Origin: Coraliomargarita sp965656715
GTDB taxonomy: Bacteria > Verrucomicrobiota > Verrucomicrobiia > Opitutales > Coraliomargaritaceae
Direction: 5' to 3'
Length of the DNA stretch: 64,000 nucleotides
Assembly: GCA_965656715.1 (NCBI GenBank)
Contig: CBFHLR010000002.1
Span: forward strand, 1-64,000
Below the pieces are notes generated by a model that saw only the letters and a list, made by a program, of their open reading frames with translations, was not told the origin of the DNA and ran no database searches. Shown here piece by piece: positions 1 to 9,096 of this stretch. Made by a program: the position numbers and the translations under genes. Position 1 is the first letter of the stretch. Each line of letters starts with the position of its first letter.

Positions 1-1037
1 ACGATGGCAGCAAACGCTCGCGCAATGAGCAGGATCAGCCCGTGTTGGATCACTTTCATCAACTTCCGAGCTTTATCAAGCTGCTGACCTCCAACGGCTA
101 TTTGGCGCACCAGTCCGGTAAATGGTGGGAAGGCTCTTGGAGGGACGGCGGTTTTACGCATGGTCTGAAAGAAGCGGGTCGGCATGGGAGTAAGCAATCC
201 TTGGCCATTGGGCGCACAGGCATGGAGCCGATCAATGAATTTATCGACCATGCAGTTGCTGAAGATAAGCCCTTCTTCCTCTGGTATGCACCGTTCCTGC
301 CGCATACGCCGCATAATCCACCGGAACGTTTGCTGAAGAAATACGCGACTGAGGGGCGCGCACTGGATCTGGCAAAATATTACGCGATGTGCGAGTGGTT
401 CGATGAAACCTGTGGCGAGCTGATGGCGAAGCTCGATGAGAAGGGGCTGCGTGAGAATACGGTGATTCTTTATATCTGTGATAATGGCCGGACAGTCGAA
501 AGCACCACGAGCGACTGGCCGCACCAGGCCTTTAAAGGGCTTGGCATGCGCTCCAAGGGGTCGCCCTACGAAAATGGAATCCGCACCCCGATTCTCGTTG
601 CATGGCCGGGAACCATTTCGTCGCAAACCATGAGCGGTTTTGCTCACAGTATTGATCTTTTCCCGACCATTGCCGCCGTGGCTGGTTTGGAGGCACCTGA
701 AGGACTGCCGGGCATCAACTTGCTGGATGAAGAGGCAGTGAAGGATCGGACGTGCATCTTCGGATCCGTTAACGCAATACAGAACATGACCATTGGCAAT
801 CCGGATGCGACTCTGCAGTATCTCTGGTGCATCGAAGGTGATTGGAAGCTACTGCTGCGCTATCACGGTGAAGACACTACCCGTTATCGCGTAGTCCACG
901 AATGGGATACCGCGCCATACCGTTTATTCAACCTCAAGGAAGATCCGGGTGAAACGAAGGACCTCGCCGCGTCACACCCCGAACTCGTTGCGCGTCTCAA
1001 AGCGAAGATTGAAGCCTGGCGACCAGTAGAACAGTAA
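1..1037 (+). CDS. S1 sulfatase, 5' end outside window (tandem copy 1)
   Basis: C-terminal part of a type I (formylglycine-dependent) sulfatase that hydrolyses sulfate esters, probably on a polysaccharide and outside the cytoplasm. The frame is open to the left edge: codons from base 3 read DGSKRSRNEQDQPV and align with the same stretch of the next gene, so the true start and the catalytic cysteine lie upstream of the window. Visible family features are the KPFFLWYAPFLPHTPH strand, the CDNG metal-site motif, the ENGIRTPILV segment and the C-terminal LFNLKEDPGE region. It is a near-identical tandem copy of the gene at 1087, but the loop just after CDNG differs strongly (RTVESTT against WAAKSTNP). 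It is first in a run of co-directional carbohydrate genes. Family is certain; substrate is unknown. Confidence 0.93.
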   Translation, partial: DGSKRSRNEQDQPVLDHFHQLPSFIKLLTSNGYLAHQSGKWWEGSWRDGGFTHGLKEAGRHGSKQSLAIGRTGMEPINEFIDHAVAEDKPFFLWYAPFLPHTPHNPPERLLKKYATEGRALDLAKYYAMCEWFDETCGELMAKLDEKGLRENTVILYICDNGRTVESTTSDWPHQAFKGLGMRSKGSPYENGIRTPILVAWPGTISSQTMSGFAHSIDLFPTIAAVAGLEAPEGLPGINLLDEEAVKDRTCIFGSVNAIQNMTIGNPDATLQYLWCIEGDWKLLLRYHGEDTTRYRVVHEWDTAPYRLFNLKEDPGETKDLAASHPELVARLKAKIEAWRPVEQ

Positions 1038-1053
1038 TTATAAGAGCTCTTTA

Positions 1054-1086
1054 GCTAGAAAACGAAATTTAGAAACTGAAGCATAT
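1054..1086 (+). repeat. 33-bp leader repeat, copy A
   Basis: The 33 bases directly upstream of the ATG at 1087 (starting GCTAGAAAACGAAATTTAG) recur at 2552-2584 before the next sulfatase with one mismatch. The segment includes the likely ribosome-binding region (GAAGC here, GAAGGA in the other copy). It appears to have been duplicated with the start of the gene. Confidence 0.9.
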
Positions 1087-2540
1087 ATGAAGCATACCCA
1101 AAAAATGATTATTGCGGCAAGCGCACTGCTGGCTTGCTGTTGCCTAAGCGTAAACGCGCAAGAGAAGCCGCCTGTGGCGAGCTTGTCGAAGCCGAACATT
1201 GTCTTGATCCTGAGTGATGATCAGGCGTGGACGGATTATGGTTTCATGGGGCATCCGGACATCCAAACCCCGCACCTCGACAAGCTGGCAGCGAGTGGAC
1301 TGCGTTTTGACCGTGGCTACGTGGCCGCTCCGCTGTGTCGTCCCTCGCTGGCCTCGATGGTCACGGGACAATTTCCGGTAATACATGGAGTGACAGGCAA
1401 TGATGTGAACGATGGCAGCAAGCGCTCGCGCGATGAGCAGGATCAGCCCGTGTTGGATCACTTCCATCAACTTCCGAGCTTTATTAAGCTGCTGACCTCC
1501 AACGGCTATCTGGCGCACCAGTCCGGAAAATGGTGGGAAGGCTCTTGGAGGGACGGCGGTTTTACACATGGTCTGAAAGAATCCGGACGGCATGGGAGCA
1601 AAGAATCCCTAGCCATTGGGCGCACAGGCATGGAGCCGGTGAATGAATTTATTGATCATGCGGTTGCGGAAGAAAAACCCTTCTTGCTGTGGTATGCACC
1701 GTTTCTGCCGCATACGCCGCATAATCCACCGAAACGTTTGCTAGAGAAATACAAGGCCGACGGGCGCGCACTGGATGTGGCGAAATATTACGCGATGTGC
1801 GAGTGGTTCGATGAAACCTGCGGTGAGCTGATGGCGAAGCTCGATGAGGAGGGGCTGCGTGAGAATACGGTGATTCTTTATATCTGCGATAACGGCTGGG
1901 CTGCAAAAAGCACAAATCCGAGCGACTGGCAGGGGACTGTCTTCAAAGGCTATGGCATGCGCTCGAAAGCGTCGCCTTACGAGAACGGAACCCGCACCCC
2001 GATTCTCGTTTCATGGCCGGGAACGATCACGCCGAAGCACATGAGTGGCTTTGCCCACAGTATTGATCTTTTCCCGACCATCGCCGCCGTGGCTGGTTTG
2101 GAGGCACCTGAAGGACTGCCGGGCATCAACTTGTTGGATGAACAGGCCGTGGATGATCGGACGTGCATCTTTGGCTCGTTGAACTCATCGCACAACATTA
2201 CCATCGGCGATCCGGATGTGACTCTGCAGTATCTCTGGTGCATCGAAGGTGATTGGAAGCTGTTGCTGCGTTATCACGGTGAAGACACCACGCAATATCG
2301 CGTGCTCCACGAATGGGATACGGCCCCGTATCGTCTGTATAACCTCAAGGACGATCCCGGTGAAACGAAGGACCTCGCCGCGTCACACCCTGAACGCGTC
2401 GCGNNNNNNNNNNNNNNNNNNNNNNNNNNNNNNNNNNNNNNNNNNNNNNNNNNNNNNNNNNNNNNNNNNNNNNNNNNNNNNNNNNNNNNNNNNNNNNNNN
2501 NAAAGCAAAGATCGAAGCCTGGCGACCTGTGGAACGGTAA
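1087..2540 (+). CDS. S1 sulfatase with variant CRPSL active-site motif (tandem copy 2), interrupted by gap
   Basis: Secreted S1 sulfatase. The N-terminus is a signal peptide with run ALLACCCLSVNA, which could be cut by signal peptidase I after VNA or by signal peptidase II at LLA|C. The core starts PNIVLILSDDQAWTDYG. The formylglycine motif is CRPSLASMVTG with Cys84; the Arg of the canonical C-x-P-S-R is Leu here. CDNG and the C-terminal DDPGE segment match the upstream copy. A run of N at 2404-2501 breaks the frame. After it, the bases encode AKIEAWRPVER and a TAA at 2538-2540, matching the end of copy 1 (AKIEAWRPVEQ), so I place the stop at 2540; reading straight through the Ns is out of frame and gives a false tail. 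Only a few residues are probably missing. Confidence 0.9.
2404..2501. other. assembly gap (98 N)
   Basis: Run of undetermined bases inside the 3' end of the second tandem sulfatase. By alignment with the first copy (GTTGCGCGTCTCAAAGCG), the true missing sequence may be only about 6 bases, so the gap length is not biological. The near-identical tandem genes probably caused the assembly break, and a collapsed extra copy cannot be excluded. Confidence 0.95.
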
Positions 2541-2551
2541 GCGGACGAACT

Positions 2552-2584
2552 GCTAGAAAACGAAATTTAGAAACTGAAGGATAT
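2552..2584 (+). repeat. 33-bp leader repeat, copy B
   Basis: Second copy of the leader at 1054-1086, 32 of 33 bases identical, directly before the ATG at 2585. The genes downstream of the two leaders belong to different sulfatase subgroups, so the leader and signal-peptide start look like a reused 5' cassette. Confidence 0.9.
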
Positions 2585-4090
2585 ATGAAGCATCTCAAAA
2601 AAATGATTATGGCGACCGGTGCAGTGCTGGCAGGCTGTTGCCTACAAGTCAACGCGCAGGAAGCGACCAAGCCGAATGTGTTACTGATCGCAATCGACGA
2701 TTTGAATGACTGGATCGGCTGCATGGGCGGCCATCCGCAGGCGCAGACGCCGAATATGGATCGGCTCGCTGCGCGCGGAGTGCTGTTCGATAACGCTCAC
2801 TGCCAGTCGCCCGTGTGTAATCCGTCACGCGCCAGTATGATGACTTCGCTCTATCCGAGCACCTCGGGCATCTACTTTCTGAACCCGGATCTTTCTGAGT
2901 CGCCGGTCGCCAAGGAAAACACCTTGTTGCCCATGCGGTTTCAAAACGAAGGCTATTATGTCACAGGCGCCGGAAAACTGTTTCACGGAGCTCAGAACGC
3001 AAAATACCTTCCGAATTGGGCGGGGGGATTTGGTGGGTTCGGTCCGTTCCCCAAAACGAAGATCAGCCCATTTCCGGGGATGAAACTGTGGGACTGGGGT
3101 GTCTTTCCGGAGAGCGATGACTTGATGCCCGATTACAAAATTGCCGCCTGGGGCGTCGAGCAGCTGGCTAAGGACTATGACCAGCCGCTGTTTCTGGCGA
3201 CTGGTTTTTACACGCCGCACGTGCCTCAATACGCACCGCAGAAGTGGTTCGATCTGTATCCGATGGAAACCCTGCAGTTACCGAAAGTGCTGCAAAATGA
3301 TTTGGAGGACATCTCGGAATATGGTGTCAATCTCACTCGGCTCAAACACGTTGCACCGACCATGGAGTGGGTGGAAGCGAATGATCAGTTGAAACCCTTG
3401 GTTCAATCTTATCTGGCCTGTATCAGCTTCACGGACCATCAGATCGGAAAAGTCCTCGATGCGCTGGATGCCAGCCCCTACAAAGACAACACCTACATTG
3501 TCCTGTATACCGACCACGGTTTTCATCAGGGCGAGAAAGAGCGCTTTGCCAAACGCAGCTTATGGGAAGACGGAACCCGCACGCCGATGATCATCGCCGG
3601 TCCGGGCATTGTTGAAGGCGCGGTCTGTTCCCAACCTACGCAGTTGCTCGACATCTACCCGACGCTACTCGAACTAACTGGCTTGAGAGCAGATTCAAAA
3701 CTCGAAGGCAACTCACTGGTGCCGCTGTTGAAGAATCCGCAGGCTGATTGGCCACATTATGCCCGAACCTCTTTCGGGCCGGGTAATTATTCCATCGTCT
3801 CTGAAGACTATCGCTACATCCATTACAATGACGGCTCAGAAGAGTTCTATGACCGCACCAAGGACACGCACGAGTGGAACAATGTGATCACCAATCCGGA
3901 ATACGCAGGGCTCATCAAAAAGCACCGCGCACAGATCCCGCAGGAGCGTCACGAAGTCCTGGGCCATAAATCAACCGGTCATAAATCCTTTGAGGCCAGC
4001 GAGGCCGTCAGTCGCGGCGAACCCATTCCGGCGGATAAGCCCGCTAAAAAGAAACCAGCTAAGAAAAAATCTAAACCAACTAAGAATTAG
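2585..4090 (+). CDS. S1 sulfatase, iduronate-2-sulfatase-like
   Basis: Secreted type I sulfatase of 501 residues. The signal peptide contains VLAGC, a good lipobox (Cys at about residue 20), so it may be a lipoprotein. The core starts PNVLLIAIDDLNDWIGCMGG, typical of iduronate-2-sulfatase-like enzymes. The formylglycine motif is CNPSRASMMTS with Cys78. YTDHGFHQGEKERFAKRSLW supplies the metal site and substrate-pocket segment. The tail (about residues 480-501) is rich in Lys and Pro (KPAKKKPAKKK), perhaps binding an anionic surface or glycan. I chose the ATG at 2585 because it follows the repeated leader and restores the signal peptide; the open frame extends upstream only through the N gap. 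The family is known for 2-O-desulfation of uronic acids, but activity here is inferred. Confidence 0.93.
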   Translation: MKHLKKMIMATGAVLAGCCLQVNAQEATKPNVLLIAIDDLNDWIGCMGGHPQAQTPNMDRLAARGVLFDNAHCQSPVCNPSRASMMTSLYPSTSGIYFLNPDLSESPVAKENTLLPMRFQNEGYYVTGAGKLFHGAQNAKYLPNWAGGFGGFGPFPKTKISPFPGMKLWDWGVFPESDDLMPDYKIAAWGVEQLAKDYDQPLFLATGFYTPHVPQYAPQKWFDLYPMETLQLPKVLQNDLEDISEYGVNLTRLKHVAPTMEWVEANDQLKPLVQSYLACISFTDHQIGKVLDALDASPYKDNTYIVLYTDHGFHQGEKERFAKRSLWEDGTRTPMIIAGPGIVEGAVCSQPTQLLDIYPTLLELTGLRADSKLEGNSLVPLLKNPQADWPHYARTSFGPGNYSIVSEDYRYIHYNDGSEEFYDRTKDTHEWNNVITNPEYAGLIKKHRAQIPQERHEVLGHKSTGHKSFEASEAVSRGEPIPADKPAKKKPAKKKSKPTKN

Positions 4091-4166
4091 ACACGAACCG
4101 TTTTGCTGGAGGCGTGATTGCGAACCACAACCGAAGAGGCGTGCTACAGTGCGTTGAAAATATTGC

Positions 4167-7100
4167 ATGATTATTAACAATAGAGCGTTTGCTTTTGTTT
4201 TGTGGTTCACTTCGTTTATGTGTTTGTGTCAACAGGCCTTGGCGACAGATGCGATGGATTTACGTTGTGAATATCTGGAGAGTCCGCTCGGCATCGACGT
4301 GACTGAGCCGCGCTTGAGTTGGCGACTGAAAAGCCAGGGGCGGCAGTCAGCAGTCAGAGGCCAGAAACAAACNNNNNNNNNNNNNNNNNNNNNNNNNNNN
4401 NNNNNNNNNNNNNNNNNNNNNNNNNNNNNNNNNNNNNNNNNNNNNNNNNNNNNNNNNNNNNNNNNNNNNNNAAGTTGGCGCAAGATCAGGGCGACCTGTG
4501 GGATACGGGCAAGATCCAATCCAGTCAAACCACCCAACTCGCATATGCGGGCGAAAAGCTCTCAAGCCACATGCAGTGTTTCTGGAAAGTGATGGTTTGG
4601 GATGTGGACGGCCAGCCGTCCATCTGGAGCAAGTCGGCGCACTGGAGTATGGGATTGCTGGATCCATCTGATTGGCAAGCTGAATGGATTGGCTTTGACC
4701 AAAAGCCGGGATCCAATCCAGCACAGGCAAATAAGGCTCCAAAGATCGTGATTACAAAGGCGGTCTATGGCGCGCCGGGAAAACCGAAAAAGCAGGTCAA
4801 TGTGACCGCGAAGATTCAGGCTCAGGTGTCCGCAGGGAAGGTGAGAGTGAAAGCAAGCAATGATCTTGCTGGAAAGGACCCGGCACATGGCACAAAGAAA
4901 GTGCTGATCATCGATTACACGCTGAATGGGAAAGACAAAAACATTACAATTCCCGAAAATAGCGAAGTAAACATCGTCACCGTGGAGGCCTCCAAATATC
5001 TGCCTGCACCTCACCTTAGGAAGGAATTTAAACTAGCTGGAAAGGTCACACGTGCCACGCTTTACGTCACATCACAGGGATTCGCTGAAATGCACCTGAA
5101 CGGAAAACGGGTTGGCGACGAATATTTCATGCCTGGCTGGACCGATTACAACAAACGCATCTATTACCGCACGTATGATGTTACGGCGCTCTTGGAGTCG
5201 GGGAGCAATGCACTGGGCGCGATTCTCGGCGACGGTTGGTTTCGAGGGAACATCAGTATCAAAGGGCAGAATCAGTATGGAAAGTTGATTCGACTCAAGG
5301 CGCAATTGCAGATCGATTATGCCGACGGATCCTCGGAGGTCATTGCATCCGACCCGAGTTGGAAAGCCTCGTTTGGACCGATTCTTGAATCCGATATGCA
5401 AGCAGGCGAAACCTACGATGCCCGCAAAGAGATGCCCGGATGGGATCGGCCCGGATTTGATGACCGTAGTTGGGCCGCGGTAGATGTCGGTTCAGCTTTA
5501 AGTGTGAATCCGCTGATCCAGGCCTATCCCGGTGTGCCCGTTCGTAAAACGCAGGAGCTGCCTGCGCTTACATTGAACGAGCCGAAGCCCGGGAAATATG
5601 TGTTCGATCTTGGACAGAATTTCTCCGGCTGGATCCGCTTGNNNNNNNNNNNNNNNNNNNNNNNNNNNNNNNNNNNNNNNNNNNNNNNNNNNNNNNNNNN
5701 NNNNNNNNNNNNNNNNNNNNNNNNNNNNNNNNNNNNNNNNNNNNNNNNNNNNNNNNNNNNNNNNNNNNNNNNNNNNNNNNNNNNNNNNNNNNNNNNNNNN
5801 NNNNNNNNNNNNNNNNNNNNNNNNNNNNNNNNNNNNNNNNNNNNNNNNNNNNNNNNNNNNNNNNNNNNNNNNNNNNNNNNNNNNNNNNNNNNNNNNNNNN
5901 NNNNNNNNNNNNNNNNNNNNNNNNNNNNNNNNNNNNNNNNNNNNNNNNNNNNNNNNNNNNNNNNNNNNNNNNNNNNNNNNNNNNNNNNNNNNNNNNNNNN
6001 NNNNNNNNNNNNNNNNNNGTGGACGGGAGATACACAGATTTTCATCCGCTCGGGTTGTTATCATCAGGATGTGGCGAGCTTCTTCACCAAATGGAATATC
6101 GATCTGATGGATACGCAGAACCGAGCCGGCACTTTTGGAGGTCAAGCTCCAGTATTCCATGGCCACGGAAGCCCGGGCTGGGCGGATGCGGGGGTGATCT
6201 GCCCCTGGACGATCTATCATGTATACGGCGACGTGCGGATGGTTCGTCAACATTATGATCAAATGGCGCGGTTTATCGAACATTGCAAAGGACGCACGAT
6301 TGAGGGCTATGGCGACTGGCTGGCCATCGGGTCACAAACACCGAAAGATCTCATTCGATCGGCCTATTTTACTTACTGCACAAGCATGATGGTCGAGATC
6401 GCGGACGCGTTGGGTAAAGAAGACGATGCTACGAAATACCGTCAGCTATTAGCAGCGACCAAGGCCGAGTTTCAGAAGAGCTTTGTCCTTGAGGATGGAA
6501 AGCTGGCTGGCGATTCGCAGACCGCCTACTGTATGGCGATTTGTTTCGATCTGCTCACCGACCAACAACGAGAGCAAGCCGCAGCGCATCTGGTCGAACG
6601 GGTCAAAGCGAAGGACACTCATTTGTCAGTTGGCTTTTTGGGCGTGAACATTCTCTTGCCGGCTCTCACTGAAATCGGTCGGAGTGATCTAGCGTATCGC
6701 CTGATCCAGAATAAAACCTATCCGTCATGGGGCTACTCCATTGAGCAGGGCGCGACCACGATTTGGGAGCGCTGGAATAGCTACACCAAGAAGGACGGCT
6801 TCGGTCCGGTAAAGATGAACTCCTTTAACCACTACGCCTACGGCTCCTGCAGTGAGTGGATGTTCCGCAGTATGCTCGGAATCGACACCGACGGCGCGGG
6901 CTTTCAGAAGATCAAAATGAAGCCGGAGTTTGATCAAAGCGTGTCTTGGGCGAAAGGACATTATGATTCCATCCACGGACGCATTCGCAGTGACTGGAAA
7001 TGGGACGGCGCAACGTTCCAATGGGCGATTACCGTTCCGCCGAACACAACGGCCACGGCCTATATGCCCGAGGATGCCGCATCCCTGACCGAATCGGGAA

Positions 7101-7201
7101 CTCCGATCCAAAAAGCGAACGGTGTGAAGTTCTTGCGCACCGAAAAGGGGCGCAACGTCTACGAGCTGCTGTCGGGACATTATGTTTTTAAGACGAAGTG
7201 A
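4167..7201 (+). CDS. alpha-L-rhamnosidase, GH78, with two assembly gaps
   Basis: Secreted GH78 enzyme that releases terminal alpha-L-rhamnose. It starts with a signal peptide (MIINNRAFAFVLWF...ALA), then an N-terminal beta domain (LRCEYLESPLGIDVTEPRLSW). An inserted domain follows at about 4738-4990, then the rhamnosidase N domain (GKRVGDEYFMPGWTDYNKRI, GDGWFRG), the (alpha/alpha)6 catalytic barrel (WTGDTQIF, GWADAGVICPW) and a C-terminal beta domain. The likely catalytic base is the Glu of TTIWERW; the usual general acid just before WTGD falls in the gap at 5642-6018. A first gap at 4373-4471 shifts the frame, so parts on either side are read in different frames although they belong to one gene. 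Its place among sulfatases and before a rhamnose mutarotase supports a rhamnose-containing sulfated glycan as substrate. Confidence 0.92.
4373..4471. other. assembly gap (99 N)
   Basis: Undetermined bases inside the rhamnosidase gene. The left edge is a CAGTCAG-type repetitive tract (4344-4368), which may explain why assembly stopped. Coding frame changes across it, so the N count is not the true length. Confidence 0.95.
5642..6018. other. assembly gap (377 N)
   Basis: Undetermined bases in the catalytic half of the GH78 gene. It hides the segment before WTGD where the family's general acid normally lies. Coding resumes in the same frame on both sides (LGQNFSGWIRL before, WTGDTQIF after), so its length may be close to correct. 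Confidence 0.95.
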
Positions 7202-7302
7202 ACCTCCCACACACATTAAATGGAATCCGAAAACAGGATGATCAATAACGCCGATGGCATCATGCAATTTTATGGAACCGGCTTGAGCTGCAGGAGCAAA
7301 GA

Positions 7303-9081
7303 ATGATGAAGTTGATGCGATATGTATGGGTTGGGATCTCTTTTGTAGTCGCTGTCCACTCCGTCGGCGCCGTCAATGAGCGGGTCGCGTTGTGGCCGGA
7401 AGGTCAGATTCCGGATTTTCAGACCCATCAGATTGCGGCGACTGCGCAGGAAGCGAAGGCCGAAGGGTTTAAGAGGGCAGAAAACCGGATGCCGCATCTC
7501 GACTGGTATGAGACTCCGGCGAAGAAGAACGGCGGATGCATGCTACTCATTCCTGGTGGCGGATATCAGGGGTGTGGCGGCGAGTGGATTGATGCCACCG
7601 CCAAACGGTTCACGGAAGAAGGATTTGTTTGTGTGCGGCTGACCTATCGCACCCCGCGCCCCAAAGGCTTACCGATCCATCAAACCGCATGGGAAGATGG
7701 ACAACGCGCGGTTCGGCTCGTACGTAGCGAAGCGCAGCAGCGCGGGTTCAACCCCGAAAAGATCGGAGTCATCGGGGCTTCAGCGGGAGCACATTTATCG
7801 ATTCTGTTGGCAACGAGTTCGCTCACGCCCGCCTATGAAGCGATTGACCCCATCGATGCGATTCCGTGCCACGTCAACTGGGCGGTTTTGGCTTGTTCCG
7901 CTTATGTGCTAACCGACGGACTCGCCGGCCGCAATAAGCGCGATGGCGATGCGGCTGACGTTAAGCTTTCGGATGTATTCAAATTCGACGCGAAGACCTG
8001 TCCGATGGCGCTTTTCCATGGAGGGGAAGACGTCTATTCACCGAACGGATCCACGCAGATTTATCGCCAATTGCGTCGCATGGACATCCCGGCAGAAATG
8101 CATCTGTTTGCCGATCGCGGTCATGTTTTTTGGGGCGACCCCAACAAGGGCGACGACGGTGCTGCGTACGATCACTGGGTGGATCGGGTTTGCGAATTTT
8201 TCCGTCAGATGAACTTTGATGGGAAGCTCGGCGCGGAGGTCGATTTGATGGCGCGCTATCCAGACGATGACGCGCGTGGTGCATACAGCAAAGAGCCGGT
8301 CTGGCCGGAAGGCAAGATGCCCGATCTGCAAGAACACCAGTGCCAGCCGTATTTGGAGTGGCACATACCGAAGGAGCGTAAGACCAAGGCGATTCAGATT
8401 ATTTATTCGGGCGGATCCTACAACGGCAATAATCCGGACGGGTTCGAAGTGGCGCCGGTACGGCGTTACCTCAATGAAAAAGGGATGACGGTTGTAACGA
8501 TGAAATACCGCACGCCGCGTCCTAAGGGTGAACTGGCTAAGCACATAACGGCCTGGCAGGATCTGCAGCGAGCCATTCGGGTTGTCCGCAGCCAGGCTGC
8601 CGCAAAGGGACTCGATCCGAATCGTATTGGCATTATGGGCTCTTCGGCGGGCGGACACCTGACGCTGATGGGCGCGACCAGCTCAACGGAACCGTCTTAT
8701 GAGCCGATTGACCAGCTGGATGAGCTGCCCTGCAATGCGCAGTGGGCGGTCGCGATCTATCCGGCGTACGTGCTCAGCGATGGGGCAGAGCGGCCGAACA
8801 AGACGGGCGGAAACGCGGACGACGCGGTGCTTGTTCCCGAGTTCTCGTTTGACGCCGCGACCTGCCCAGTGCTCTTCATTCACGGGGATCGTGATAAATG
8901 GGCTGCCATGAATTCGGTCAAGTGCTGGGAACAGCTGCGCCGAATGGGGATTCAGTCCGATCTCCACACGCTGGCCACGCGCGGTCACTGTTTCCAGCGA
9001 ACGGCCGCTCCCGGAACGGGCAGCTACACCTGGATGGATCGCATTTGGGAATTTATGAACCTCAAGGAGTTTAATCACTAA
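7303..9081 (+). CDS. secreted bimodular alpha/beta-hydrolase (carbohydrate esterase-like)
   Basis: A 592-residue exported protein with two complete acetyl-esterase/lipase-like alpha/beta-hydrolase modules in tandem, after a signal peptide (residues 1-23). Module 1 (about 30-305) has an oxyanion segment IPGGGYQG, nucleophile Ser160 in GASAG, an acid in HGGEDVYSPNGS and His in DRGHVFWGD. Module 2 (about 325-592) has YSGGSYNG, Ser448 in GSSAG, HGDRDKWAAMNS and TRGHCFQR. Both share RTPRPKG and TAW-D-QRA-R-VRS, so this is an internal duplication with both triads apparently intact. Each module is like the single-domain esterases (BD-FAE/Aes type) that remove acyl groups from plant or algal glycans. 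The AGGAG ribosome-binding site at 7291 supports the start. Deacetylation of the target glycan is inferred from context. Confidence 0.88.
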   Translation: MMKLMRYVWVGISFVVAVHSVGAVNERVALWPEGQIPDFQTHQIAATAQEAKAEGFKRAENRMPHLDWYETPAKKNGGCMLLIPGGGYQGCGGEWIDATAKRFTEEGFVCVRLTYRTPRPKGLPIHQTAWEDGQRAVRLVRSEAQQRGFNPEKIGVIGASAGAHLSILLATSSLTPAYEAIDPIDAIPCHVNWAVLACSAYVLTDGLAGRNKRDGDAADVKLSDVFKFDAKTCPMALFHGGEDVYSPNGSTQIYRQLRRMDIPAEMHLFADRGHVFWGDPNKGDDGAAYDHWVDRVCEFFRQMNFDGKLGAEVDLMARYPDDDARGAYSKEPVWPEGKMPDLQEHQCQPYLEWHIPKERKTKAIQIIYSGGSYNGNNPDGFEVAPVRRYLNEKGMTVVTMKYRTPRPKGELAKHITAWQDLQRAIRVVRSQAAAKGLDPNRIGIMGSSAGGHLTLMGATSSTEPSYEPIDQLDELPCNAQWAVAIYPAYVLSDGAERPNKTGGNADDAVLVPEFSFDAATCPVLFIHGDRDKWAAMNSVKCWEQLRRMGIQSDLHTLATRGHCFQRTAAPGTGSYTWMDRIWEFMNLKEFNH

Positions 9082-9096
9082 AATAGGAGATGAATG

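Noticed and set aside
2249..2584. Frame running through the N gap into the third sulfatase
   Set aside because: Bases before 2585 encode no sulfatase sequence and cross the gap; the true start is the ATG after the repeated leader.
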